Assembly: GCA_032718475.1 (NCBI GenBank)
Contig: JAUCBJ010008058.1
Span: 1-64,000, forward strand
Reading direction: 5' to 3'
DNA: 64,000 bases
Source: Nemertoderma westbladi
Lineage: Eukaryota > Xenacoelomorpha > Nemertodermatida > Nemertodermatidae
Every line of letters starts with the position of its first letter. The first letter of the stretch is position 1. The notes beneath the pieces are model-generated. The model made no database searches. It was not told the origin of the DNA and saw only the letters and a program-made list of their open reading frames with translations. Positions 21,379 through 31,380 of this stretch are shown piece after piece. The translations under genes and the position numbers were made by a program.

Positions 21379-21903
21379 ATTGGCGCTGCGATGGAAAATA
21401 TTGAACACATACACGCGGTTACACAAGCAGACAGGTTTTGAAGTACCTATGCTTACCTACAGCTTCATGTAGGCCTACAACGTAGATTACAGCATTCAGT
21501 AATTACAGAAGTTCAGCATTAGGCCTACATGCCTACAGCCTACGCCGAACTACTAATGCATACAAATGTCTACAACATACCAGTACCGGTATTTCAGAAA
21601 TTACGTTTAAATTGAACACGTTATACGCCGTTGTTCTATAATTCGGACGCCAACCTACCAGGTAAGCAGATTACACTGCAGGTACGGTTACCTACGGGAG
21701 TGAAAGGACTGCATTACAGCACTTACAGCAGTCAATCCGCGAGTTTTAACGATTGCCTACACACTAGGATAAGGCAGTTATCTACAATCTACAATTCTGC
21801 AGTACAGTAGTCAATCTGCGAATTAACTGAATACTAAACTGCATACGCCTCTACATACTACCGGTACGTGTTCAATTTCAAAATTCAACTTACACTACAA
21901 ACT

Positions 21904-23895
21904 ATGGCAGTTTCTACAAAGTATGCCAAACTATTCAAGCCTTTTAAAATGTCTACAGACAAATGGCCAGTTTATAAAACCATGCTAGCGGTAATAATTG
22001 ATTCGACAACTTTCAATAATGACGCAAATTTAGAAGCTGAAAAGCGTAAATTATTCCTTGCGAATTGTGGCACAGACCTACTCGAAATTGCTATGGATCT
22101 AATCTACCCTACAGACATACTTACAGCAAATTACACAGATATTATTACAGCAGTGGATACATACTTCAATCATAAAATAAATAAAGAAGCTGAAATACGT
22201 AAATTCATCAGATTGCAGCAGAAACAACATGAAAGCATAGCCGAATTTTCTAAATCAATCAAAGCAGCTTCACGTTACTGTGAATTTGGAGCTACCCTTG
22301 ATGGTAGACTAAAAGAGCAATTTTTAGCAGGGGTCAAGGATGAATACATAGCCACAGAGTTAATGAGACAGAAACCAGACACTTTTATTGCAGCTGTTGA
22401 CATAGCAACAAACTATGAAGAGGCACGAGAAAATGCAAAGCGTGAGGTGGATGGTATATCAGTAGAGACCCACAAACTACAGTTACAGTCCAGGTACCGC
22501 ATAAAAGCTAAAGATACAAATACAACGCATATTGTGTGTTACCGTTGTAATAGGAATGGACACAAAATTACCACATGCAAATTACCAGATACAGTAAAAT
22601 GTAATTCCTGTGGGGCTTCAGGGCATATACAAGCCGCTTGCATGAAAGCAAACAAAAAAACCCCAAATAACATAGGACATTCGCGTCTCAATAAATCGGG
22701 TACTACAAACCCATATAAATCTGGAACTACAAGCCAGAAAATGAAACAATTACAGGTTACAGAAGACAGCGATGTTGATGGGGAAGAGTATGATGACGAT
22801 TTCATACATTACATGAATCTGGTAACTACAATTACAGTAAACCCAATAAATTTGCTGGAAAAAGTTGCTCCAATGACTTGCACACCAGAAATAAATGGTA
22901 AGATTGTTAAATGCGAACTAGATTCAGGAGCTAGACACTCAGTAATATCTTTTAAGCAATTCCAGGAACTATTCCCATGTGAAAGCTTAGAAGAAACAGA
23001 TACAATATTAAAAGGATTTTGTGATGGAATACAGAATGTAAAGGGTATTAGTAAAGTAACAGTTAATATACCCAAATTAGGCATCACTGAACATAGTTTG
23101 CCTTTGCTCATAATTGACAAAGCATTACAAGGTCTTCCACTTTTCGGAAAATACTGGATAGACAGGTTAAACTGCGGAGTTGATTGCCTCCGTGACAATT
23201 TTACAGGTACAAGTGATAAAAAAACGATGGTACACATTGGAAACAATGTACAATTCAGTGATACAGTGAATAACTTGAAATTAGAATTCAAGGATGTCTT
23301 TACGGGTCTTGGGAAATTCAAGGGACAGCCTGCAACATTAGCATTGTCAGATGAAGCCAAACCAAGATTCCTAAGTTGCCGTCAAATAGCATTTGGGTAC
23401 AAAGACGAAGTCATTCAGATTCTGGAAAACGACCTGAAACGTGGTATTCTACGCAAACCTGAACCCAATGAGGAAATAAAATGGGCAACCCCATTGGTTG
23501 TTTCATTGCGAAACAATAAAATTCGTGTGTGTGGTGATTACAAATCCACAATAAATCCATTTCTCATTGAAGATACTTTCCAGTTGTCAACCTTAGATGA
23601 AATCACAAACAAAATTTCTGGAGGACAGGAATTTACGATCCTTGACTTGAAGGAAGCATACCACCAGTTCCCATTAGTTAAAGAAGCTGAGCTAATTACT
23701 ACGCTAAACACACCATTAGGACTACTAATTCCGACTAGAGTTCCATATGGAGTAAAAAGTTCAGGAACTAAATGTCTCAGGGGAATATACGAAGCCTTGC
23801 ATAACACTAAAAGCGCCACGTACATGGATGAATGTGTTATTACTGGTTATATTTGTTCTTTTGAACTGAATATTTCCCAGGGGGAGTATTGTTAG
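21904..23895 (+). CDS. Gag-protease-partial RT polyprotein of gypsy-type element
   Basis: 663 residues from the ATG at 21904. Residues 1-200 form a Gag-like helical region. Two CCHC zinc knuckles follow: CYRCNRNGHKITTC at 212-225 and CNSCGASGHIQAAC at 233-246. The aspartic protease motif LDSGA lies around D340. The RT N-terminal part includes ILDLKEAYHQFPL and VPYGVKSSGT. The RT ends at YMDE (640-643), which stands where the catalytic YxDD should be; the second aspartate is E. Twenty residues later the frame stops. The stop codon TAG lies inside the 3' LTR (TGTTAG). RT thumb, RNase H and integrase are deleted, yet the frame is intact. The frame is also open upstream of 21904 but without an ATG. 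Confidence 0.92.
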   Translation: MAVSTKYAKLFKPFKMSTDKWPVYKTMLAVIIDSTTFNNDANLEAEKRKLFLANCGTDLLEIAMDLIYPTDILTANYTDIITAVDTYFNHKINKEAEIRKFIRLQQKQHESIAEFSKSIKAASRYCEFGATLDGRLKEQFLAGVKDEYIATELMRQKPDTFIAAVDIATNYEEARENAKREVDGISVETHKLQLQSRYRIKAKDTNTTHIVCYRCNRNGHKITTCKLPDTVKCNSCGASGHIQAACMKANKKTPNNIGHSRLNKSGTTNPYKSGTTSQKMKQLQVTEDSDVDGEEYDDDFIHYMNLVTTITVNPINLLEKVAPMTCTPEINGKIVKCELDSGARHSVISFKQFQELFPCESLEETDTILKGFCDGIQNVKGISKVTVNIPKLGITEHSLPLLIIDKALQGLPLFGKYWIDRLNCGVDCLRDNFTGTSDKKTMVHIGNNVQFSDTVNNLKLEFKDVFTGLGKFKGQPATLALSDEAKPRFLSCRQIAFGYKDEVIQILENDLKRGILRKPEPNEEIKWATPLVVSLRNNKIRVCGDYKSTINPFLIEDTFQLSTLDEITNKISGGQEFTILDLKEAYHQFPLVKEAELITTLNTPLGLLIPTRVPYGVKSSGTKCLRGIYEALHNTKSATYMDECVITGYICSFELNISQGEYC

Positions 23896-24166
23896 GATCT
23901 ACTATTAACAGGTAAAGCCATGCTACACAGAATATAGGCCATGCCAGTTTATGTAGGCCTGTTACCGTGTAACACATGGCTACAGACTACAGTAATTATA
24001 TACCGGTACCGCATTATACAATAGTTGTGTTGTGTTAGCGCGTTGCTTGACCTAATGCAGTAATACTGTAGTCAGACTACTTTATTATTATAAGATACTA
24101 AGCGTGTTGGAAGTAACTCATAACTGATTAGTTTTACATTGCTACATCGGACAGGGATATCCAACA
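23890..24166 (+). repeat. 3' LTR
   Basis: Same sequence as the 5' LTR by eye. The ORF stop codon is contained in its first six bases. Confidence 0.93.
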
Positions 24167-24641
24167 TTATTACTATTTGTATAGAAAATGTTCCAGAACA
24201 TGTTAGCTATTCATTTTTTAAAAAAATATGTTTTAAAACAAATATTTTTTGTTCTAGAACATTTTTTTGAAAAAATCTGGATTCTATTTAAAATGCATGG
24301 AATCGTTCTGAAACGTGTTTAAGATTAATAAAAAAAATTTTGAAATTTTTTTTCAAAAAGATTTTTCAACAATGTTTTTTTTCACAATTTTTTTTATTAA
24401 TTTTAAACACATTTTAGAACGATTCCATGCGTTTTAAACATAATCCAGATTTTTTTCAAAAAAATGTTCTAGAACAAAAAATATTTTTTATTAAAAATGA
24501 ATAGCTAACATTTTCTGTAACATACATACAAATAGTAAAAAAAACTACTGTAGCTACAGTACTAATAGATATTTATAGAAGGAAGTAGGATGTCGAAACC
24601 AGTGTTGAAATTACTAGCTAAACCCACCTACGGATTTGTGA

Positions 24642-25044
24642 TAGGGGGCCGTCCAAGTATGACGTCTGCACTTTTCCCCAAAATGTTGACCCCCTCCCTC
24701 CCCTAAATCCGATGTCATCAGATAGGCGTTGACCCCCCCCCCCCCCCCCCTCCCCTAAATCAGATTAAAAAAAATTTCGCGTCCTAATCACTGAAACATG
24801 GTGACTGGTAACTGAAACAGAAGGTCGTGCTACGGGCCTTCCGGGGCTTCGAACAATTAAAATAGGTTAAAATAAAAACAAAAAAGCTATTTACGCGTCT
24901 GCTATATCTCTTCTAGCACCTATAAATTAACATGCTGACGTCAGATTTTGGCTGACCCCCTCCCCTTCCCTCATCAGCACGTCATCAGATTTTCCCAACC
25001 CCCTCCCCCCCTAAAGTGCTGACGTCATACTTGGACGGCCCCTA
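24642..25044. mobile_element. 403-bp TIR element (MITE) in the foldback arm
   Basis: Ends TAGGGG(G)CCGTCCAAGTATGACGTC, mirrored at 25012-25044, with GTGA on both sides (24638-24641, 25045-25048). The interior is C-rich (a ~20-base C run near 24728-24750) and non-coding. The other foldback arm lacks it, which confirms insertion. The superfamily is not assigned. Confidence 0.8.
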
Positions 25045-25155
25045 GTGACATTACCTAAAACACTTGCTACCATAAAATTTAGTGTCTTGCTTAACGAGGC
25101 GACTTCAATTACGCCCGTTGACCAAATTGCAGCAAATGAAAATTTATAGAACTCT

Positions 25156-25557
25156 CCCCTCCCCATATCAAAATATTGTAAAAAAAAGTGGCCTCTTTTT
25201 AAGACACTTACAGTATAGGCCTATACAATTTCATACATTCGAATTGCATACTGTTATATAATATTTACCAATAATGTTACTCTTCATTTTATTTATAGTG
25301 CAGTAGTGTGTAGAGGAGTGTACGGGCTGTATACGTATAGTGTATAAGCAATAGCATCCTTACAGCCTTATGCCCTATTATTACCAGATTACCATTACAC
25401 CAGACTTGTTACAGACTAACAACCCTGCAACCAGACAACTGCAAACTACACCAAGTGCAGAAGTGTAGACTAAGTTTCTGAGTTCAGATAACAGATACTG
25501 ATATATTCCCTACCGAGCAACGCATTTCACCATACAGCCATACTGCCATAAGTGACA
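25156..25557. other. Upstream region of IMP4
   Basis: Presumed promoter and 5' UTR of IMP4. No clear TATA box or initiator. The first 60 bp (CCATATCAAAAT...GGCCTCTTTTTAAGA) resemble, in inverted orientation, 12905-12955. Confidence 0.4.
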
Positions 25558-26433
25558 ATGTTACGGCGCGAAACGAGACTACGGAGGGAGTATCTTTACC
25601 GAAAGAGCCTAGAGGAACGCCAACGGACGACGGCGGAACGCAAAGCGCGCATAAAGCGGGCGTTGGACGAGAACCGTCCGATCCCGACGGATCTACGCCG
25701 CGAGGCGCTGACACTGCAACGGGACCTAGCGTACGACGACGGGGGCGGGGAACCGACGACGACGACCCACGAGGACGACGAGTACCGTTGGGCCGGGGTC
25801 AGCGACCCCAAGGCAGTGGTCACCACCAGTAGGGACCCCAGCGCCAAACTTAAACAATTCGCTAAAGAGATTAAACTCATCCTGCCCAACGCACAGCGAA
25901 TAAACCGGGGAAGCATGGAGGTTGGGCAGTTGGTACGCGCGTGTAAATCCAACGAAGTTACAGACCTTATCCTTCTTAGCGAGAACCGCGGGAAACCCGA
26001 CGGTCTGACTATCTGCCATCTTCCGTACGGACCGACTGCCTATCTGACTCTCAGTAACGTAGTTATGCGACACGACATACCGGAAGTTGGGCCTATGACC
26101 GAGGTCTACCCCCACCTAATTCTCCATCGGCTCACCTCCCGTTTGGGGCGCCGCCTAGCGGATATCCTCAAGTATTTATTCCCGGTGCCAAAAGCGGATT
26201 CGCGTCGGATAGTCACGATGGCCAACTCGGAAGATTCCGTCGCATTCCGGAACCATTCGTACCGGAAGGTGGAGGGCCGGATCGAGTTGAAGGAGTTGGG
26301 GCCCCGGTTCCAGATGAAGTTGTACCGAATAGATCTCGGGACCATGGACCAGAGCAAGTCGGCTGAGACCGAGTGGAGGTTGAGGCCTTATATGAACACG
26401 GCAAGGAAGATGCGGTATCTGGAGGCCTCGTAG
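25558..26433 (+). CDS. IMP4: U3 snoRNP protein IMP4 (Brix domain)
   Basis: 291 residues from the ATG at 25558, the same length as human IMP4. N-terminal basic helix MLRRETRLRREYLYRKSLEE, then ALDENRPIPTDLRREAL, DDEYRWAGVSDPK, TTSRDPSAKLKQFAKE (start of the Brix domain, about 85), CHLPYGPTAYLTLSNVVMRHDIP (about 160-185), LFPVPKADSRRIVTMAN (about 205-225) and TEWRLRPYMNTARK near the C terminus. IMP4 works with IMP3 and MPP10 in the U3 processome during 18S rRNA maturation in the nucleolus. The gene is a single exon; a stop at 26431-26433 and AATAAA at 26559 give a likely short 3' UTR. There is no poly(A) tract or target duplication that would mark it as a processed retrocopy. GC content is well above the flanks. 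Confidence 0.97.
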   Translation: MLRRETRLRREYLYRKSLEERQRTTAERKARIKRALDENRPIPTDLRREALTLQRDLAYDDGGGEPTTTTHEDDEYRWAGVSDPKAVVTTSRDPSAKLKQFAKEIKLILPNAQRINRGSMEVGQLVRACKSNEVTDLILLSENRGKPDGLTICHLPYGPTAYLTLSNVVMRHDIPEVGPMTEVYPHLILHRLTSRLGRRLADILKYLFPVPKADSRRIVTMANSEDSVAFRNHSYRKVEGRIELKELGPRFQMKLYRIDLGTMDQSKSAETEWRLRPYMNTARKMRYLEAS

Positions 26434-26796
26434 AGGAGGGTTAACGAGTTGCTATCCTTACTGACTTACAACACGCTATATAGTGATAACAGTGGTTGTT
26501 AGTGTCTCCCAACTCCATTCTACTTTATGAATTATTTATGGTAGGGAATTGTTTAACTAATAAAATAAATATTCGTGAATACAATGATTATTGACCCGCG
26601 TCGATCGTTGTTATGTTACACCGTCTCCCTTAATCCAACAACCATTTTTAGGGGGTCCAAGCCCCCCCCCCCCCCCTAATTTTTTTAAAATTTCAATCAT
26701 ATTCTACGAAATTTGGTTGGGGCCGTTTCCCAGGTTGCGGATCGGGATAACATCCCGATCCAAGTACACACCACCTTCATGCCATACTTGGCCCTG
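26434..26796. other. IMP4 3' region and spacer
   Basis: Contains AATAAA (26559-26564), the likely IMP4 polyadenylation signal, and a C run near 26665-26680. ATCGGGATAACATCCCGAT at about 26741-26759 is a small hairpin. No other gene. Confidence 0.5.
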
Positions 26797-27625
26797 GTAT
26801 GGTCATTACGGAGGCGCATACGTTGACCACCACTGCTGCACACACCGATTACACGAGGCATACAAGGTCATTACGGACGCGCATACGTTGACCTCCACTG
26901 TTGCACACACGGATGACCCACACTCACACCGATTACACGAGGCATACAAGGTCATTTCGGACGCGCATACGTTGACCTCCACTGTTGCACACACGGATGA
27001 CCCACACTCACACCGATTACACGAGGCATACAAGGTCATTACGGACGCGCATACGTTGACCTCCACTGTTGCACACACGGATGACCCACACTCACACCGA
27101 TTACACGAGGCATACAAGGTCATTACGGACGCGCATACGTTGACCAACACTGTTACACACACGGATGACCCACACTCACACCGATTACACGAGGCATACA
27201 AGGTCATTACGGACGCGCATACGTTGACCACCACTGTTGCACACACGGATGACCCACACTCACACCGATTACACGAGGCATACAAGGTCATTACGGACGC
27301 GCATACGTTGACCTCCACTGTTACACACACGGATGACCCACACTCACACCGATTACACGAGGCATACAAGGTCATTACGGACGCGCATACGTTGACCTCC
27401 ACTGTTGCACACACGGATGACCCACACTCACACCGATTACACGAGGCATACAAGGTCATTACGGACGCGCATACGTTGACCACCACTGTTACACACACGG
27501 ATGACCCACACTCACACCGATTACACGAGGCATACAAGGTCATTACGGACGCGCATACGTTGACCAACACTGTTACACACACGGATGACTACTCACACCG
27601 ATTACACGAGGCATACAAGGACGGC
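26797..27625. repeat. 84-bp minisatellite, about 10 copies
   Basis: 84-bp units with CACCGATTACACGAGGCATACAAGG and GACGCGCATACGTTGACC. The last full copy is 3 bp shorter and the end copies are partial. 84 is a multiple of three and the unit lacks stops in one frame of each strand, so long periodic frames exist on both strands (28-residue unit HRLHEAYK... forward). There is no start context or neighbouring exon signal, so it is treated as non-coding. Confidence 0.93.
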
Positions 27626-27631
27626 AGATAA

Positions 27632-28218
27632 ACTGTAAATGTTACTTATTATTTATTTTGCAGGACGTAAAACCAATTAAGTCTTTCTAAGCTATTTGTT
27701 GATTTTCAGTCTCGTATATTATGATATAATTAGACATGTTTATGGTAGCCTGTCAGATCAATCATAATCAAACCTGGTGAATAGTTTTATCTTATAGTGA
27801 ACAACATAATATCCCTTTAATTAACATAAACAGTATCTCCCAGAAGAGACCTTGAAACCATAAAATTAACCTTATAGCCAATGGGTGTGTTGTAGGTATA
27901 TTACCCTTATGCGCCTGACTCTTAATAGAACGTACCTTATAAGCCCGAGCTACAATAACCCCTTCGCCAAGTCATCCCGGAAGCAAAGCAAACCAGTAAC
28001 CTTAAAAATTCCATATACAAGTAGTGTACAGAATCCCATTGAATAAGCATTATAGGCCTACCCTATAAATCTCAGATAGACCCTGTGATTAAATATGATA
28101 TAACTTTCTTAACTTACTTAACTTACTTATAACTTACTTAATAAACCCATAACATAACCAACCCCTGCATTTCCATGAATATATTGTTACACGATATGAT
28201 TTAATTTTTTAACAGGAA
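27632..28218. other. Non-coding spacer
   Basis: AT-rich, with CTTACTTAACTTACTTATAACTTACTTA runs near 28105-28142. No gene or known element recognised. Confidence 0.4.
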
Positions 28219-28818
28219 ACCGAGAGAAAGCCGCCCCAATATTAGATTATTACAACAACATATCCATTGGGTAAGAAAGTGGAGGAGAGCCAGCCCGTCT
28301 CTTAATTTTTTACTTTATATTACGCGATCAATTTTCACTCATCTCGTCATGAACCCAACATGTATGTAACCTTTTGTTAAATTTGTTGGCTATGCGTTTG
28401 CGGTTGTTTAGGCGGAGTGTGGTAGGCCTACACTTTTCACACTTAAATATTTTGGTTGTGAAATGTTACAGGGCATAGCGATCTGAGATATTTCATTTAT
28501 ATTTTATTATGAGAGGAAGAAGAACATACAACGTTATTTACTATGTAACAAAATAATTGTTTTCGGGTTTAACTTGGAAGCCTCCCCAAATAGTTGATAT
28601 ACAATTATATTTAAAATTATTTCCATGGTCATGGTCATTCACCCGTCTTTAGTTAGAAATTTGTTTGCATGAAAGACAGTTTAGTTTAGTTTTTACTGAT
28701 TTATTATCTCTTATCTGACTGGGGTAATAATAAAGGATAGGATAAATGGAAGCAAAGTGTGACAGTAACAAATATTTCCCAGTCATCCTAGCATGTCTTA
28801 AGTATATGATATATCAAA

Positions 28819-28867
28819 GGGGGAAGTTTGGATTCACTGCATAAATGCAGTTCACCAAACTTCCCCC
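28819..28867. repeat. R3 hairpin, copy 1
   Basis: A 13-bp outer stem (GGGGGAAGTTTGG with CCAAACTTCCCCC in R3 orientation), a small internal loop, and an inner ACTGCAT/ATGCAGT stem. Confidence 0.85.
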
Positions 28868-29723
28868 GAATGCACACTGTAACTTCCCCCTTCCCACAAA
28901 TATCCACTGTTGAATTAATTTGAAGCGATATAATAAGTACAAAATTGTGCGAGTTTTTAATTGTGTGGTCCAATTGTTATTTGATTTCTATTTATTATTT
29001 AAAGTGCATTTAATATCACACTGGTTTTTAGAATATTATACTATACAACCTTATGTTTTATTAATTTACCCAATCGAAGCCTCATAAGGGCCGGTTATTT
29101 GTACGCATATCCCCTAATGCGCTCAGTAAGGTTCAAACAACATATTAATATGAAAATAAAGTATCTGCAAAGAAAATAACCCAATACTATATAATTTGAC
29201 CTTATTAAAAAATTTGCACTTTTGCACACTTATTTGTACAAATGCACTTTAGCAGATCGTAATGGTGGCTCATATTTAACAAACTTATGTTTATCCTCTA
29301 CCGATCTACGATGGTGTATGATCAAGTGTCAGTCGCTAAAAGTGTCAAAAATCCAATTTAATAAATCTGGATTTGCGATTTTGGACCATATTCATGGACA
29401 TTTTTAAGTCACTTAATAGACATAAAAAGTTAAACAAATGTTACGATTATAGTTAGAAATCATTCCAAACTACATTTTAATCCAAAAAATAATATTCTAC
29501 GATGAATAGAACTGGAAATAACAGTGTTTGAAATATCGAAAAAATGTTCACTATTTAAGTGCATTTTGCACTAAGTGCACATAGGTCTTTTCCCAAGTTG
29601 TATCCTATTTCACACACTACAATCTATCCTCTATCCAATGAAAAAAGTTTCAGATTAAACGGCCCTGTAGAACCGAAGTTATTGATGTTTAAAAATAGTC
29701 ACTCGAAAATTTCAAATTCTCTT

Positions 29724-29796
29724 GGTCACATAGTCTAGTGGTTATCAATCACGTTAATGAAACCTAAGTTCGCGGGTTCGAAATCCAATATTGACC
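29724..29796 (+). other. tRNA-like segment in R3 copy 1
   Basis: 73 nt with an A-box-like TAGTCTAGTGGTTA at positions 8-21, a B-box GGGTTCGAAATCC, and partial acceptor pairing (GGTCA/TGACC). The D and anticodon stems pair poorly and position 33 is not T, so it is a decayed tRNA-derived sequence and not a working tRNA gene. Confidence 0.6.
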
Positions 29797-31380
29797 TGAC
29801 CATTCTTAATTTTTTTGCAAAAAAAATTATTTTTATTTTTTCACTAAAATCGCTCTAACTTCGGTTCTGGTGGTCCAAATTCAATAAAATTGGTATATTC
29901 TTTGCCGTAATTTTTTTCTTAATCTTTTGAGAAGGGGTTATTCTTGGCCCCAAAAAAATTAAAAAAAATGGCCAAAATAACGCGATATTTTTCGACCCTT
30001 AAAATTCGTAATTTTAATTATATATGTTAAGATAAAAGATAGCGGAGTTAATTTGATACTTTTTACAGGTACTTTTGGCGCAATACGCTAAATTATAATG
30101 TAATAGCGATTTGTTAAAAAAAAAAATTTTTCGTCCCTTTTTATAAATATTATATTTCACACGATCGCCTGCAGCTCCAGTTTTATAATACCTCCGGCGC
30201 TGTGATTAACGCTGTTAGATAGATAATTTAACGCACTATAAGTCTGTGTAAACAAATCTCACGTAAGTTAAGTAGTTTTCGAGCTAGACGATTTCCCGCG
30301 AAGCAAGTTTGAAGCGCGAAATTATAATTTTGGCCCTCATTTTTTTAATATCATCCTTGGAGCAAAACCGATAGCATATTTGAATTCCCCGTATGGATAT
30401 TGACTGTATAGAATGTACCTTAACCAACTAAAGTTAAAAATAAAAAATTATTCGATAAAAACTACTTTACAAATTCTGGCCCTTTTTGGCCCCTATTGCC
30501 GACATATTTTTTGTACCCCCATTCGATAGGAACGTAGCCCCAATTGTCTTCTACGAGTTTCATAAAAGAATTAGTGGATTCCTACCCGCGTTGTCGAATT
30601 AAACATTTCGGAAATAAGTTTTCCAAAAAAGACGTCAAAAACGTACAAATTTACAGCCCCTTTATCCACCCGAAATTTTAATAAATATCTTACCCCCATT
30701 CGATACGAAGGTAGTACGACTCTTCCCCTTTCCAACCGCGTTACTTTCGTCCCCGTACGATTAATATTAGCCGAGTTATAGCTTATCCCGCAAAGTCATT
30801 TTGTCCGTTTTTTCAACTTTGACGGACATTTTCGGAAAAAAGGCGTGGTAATCTTTTTTGAAAAAAAAAACGAATTCACTAATTAATCCCTTCTATCGTA
30901 TCCCGGCGTCGGCTAAGCAATAACCTAGGGTTTTTTCGAGCCACTGTAGAGCGCCTTTCAAAAAAATTTTAAAATTGTCGAAAAAATGACGGTTTTTTGT
31001 CCGCCGTGTCCGTCGAAGGGTTAGATTTAATAATGTTAGAGTTGCTAATATCTTAGAATTCCGAGCCGCTCCCCTGGTGAGAAAATAAAACAATTTGGTC
31101 AGTTCCTTCATCGAAAAGTCCCCCAGAATCCCAAGTTAACCTATATAGTTAGCGATGGCCTGCGGCTTTAGGAGCGGCCGCGGTATTCACCTCCCTCATA
31201 GCGGCCGCGGCGGTGTTGCGTCAAATGGAGAAATATTTATCCCACCAAGTAATGCAACAACTTATGAAAGAAAACATATGATAAAAACAGATGATATGAT
31301 TTATTTTGCAGCCATTCTGGCCAATCATAATATTATCTTAACTTTCACAAACACCATGACAGGACTAGGTAAACTGTGTG

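Larger units (their letters stand above)
21102..24166 (+). mobile_element. Ty3/gypsy-type LTR retrotransposon, internally deleted
   Basis: Two 277-bp LTRs (21102-21378 and 23890-24166) start TGTTAGGAT and end ATCCAACA and appear identical. They are flanked by the 5-bp duplication TTATT (21097-21101, 24167-24171). Two bases after the 5' LTR, TGGCGCTGCGATGG is the likely primer-binding site. AGGGGGAGTAT just before the 3' LTR is the likely polypurine tract. Identical LTRs and an open ORF indicate recent insertion. RNase H and integrase are missing, so it would need helper proteins. Confidence 0.93.
20910..25155. mobile_element. Long foldback element holding two nested insertions
   Basis: The ends start AGAGTTCTATAAATTTTC and are mirrored at 25138-25155. 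The arms share GCAAATGAAAATTT, CCATAAAATTTAG, CTAGCTAAACC and GAAGGAAGTAGGAT, and then an AT-rich palindromic centre around 24170-24560 (for example ATGTTCTAGAACAAAAAATATTT on both sides). Without the LTR element in its left arm and the TIR element in its right arm it would be about 770 bp. No coding capacity of its own. A target-site duplication is not clear. Confidence 0.75.
28219..31249 (-). repeat. R3 repeat, copy 1 (3.03 kb, inverted to copy 2)
   Basis: Nearly identical along its full length to the reverse complement of 49613-52634. Boundaries are ACCGAGAGAAAGC on the left and CCCACCAAG on the right. Non-coding, AT-rich and dense in short A/T runs. It contains a tRNA-like segment (29724-29796), a 49-nt hairpin (28819-28867) and, near the right end, two GCGGCCGC words (31172-31210). 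No terminal inverted repeats, LTRs or transposase are visible. I do not recognise the family. Strand follows the orientation of copies 2 and 3. Confidence 0.85.

Noticed and set aside
21868-21903. Extra 12 N-terminal residues for the gypsy-type Gag
   Set aside because: They would need a GTG start; the first ATG in frame is at 21904.
25552-25557. IMP4 start two codons upstream (GTG)
   Set aside because: The codon is GTG; the ATG at 25558 gives a protein aligned with the known IMP4 N terminus and the same 291-residue length.
26806-27582. 258-codon minus-strand frame over the 84-bp array
   Set aside because: Shadow of a repeat whose length is a multiple of three. No start context, no splice signals.
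29222-29407. Small ORF found in all three R3 copies (29222-29407; 51403-51633 and 48443-48682 on the other strand)
   Set aside because: Conserved only because the DNA is duplicated; the frame differs in length and is shifted by indels between copies. No codon-type conservation is evident.
29724-29796. Functional tRNA gene
   Set aside because: D and anticodon stems pair poorly, position 33 is not T and there is an extra base before the acceptor strand. Kept only as tRNA-like.
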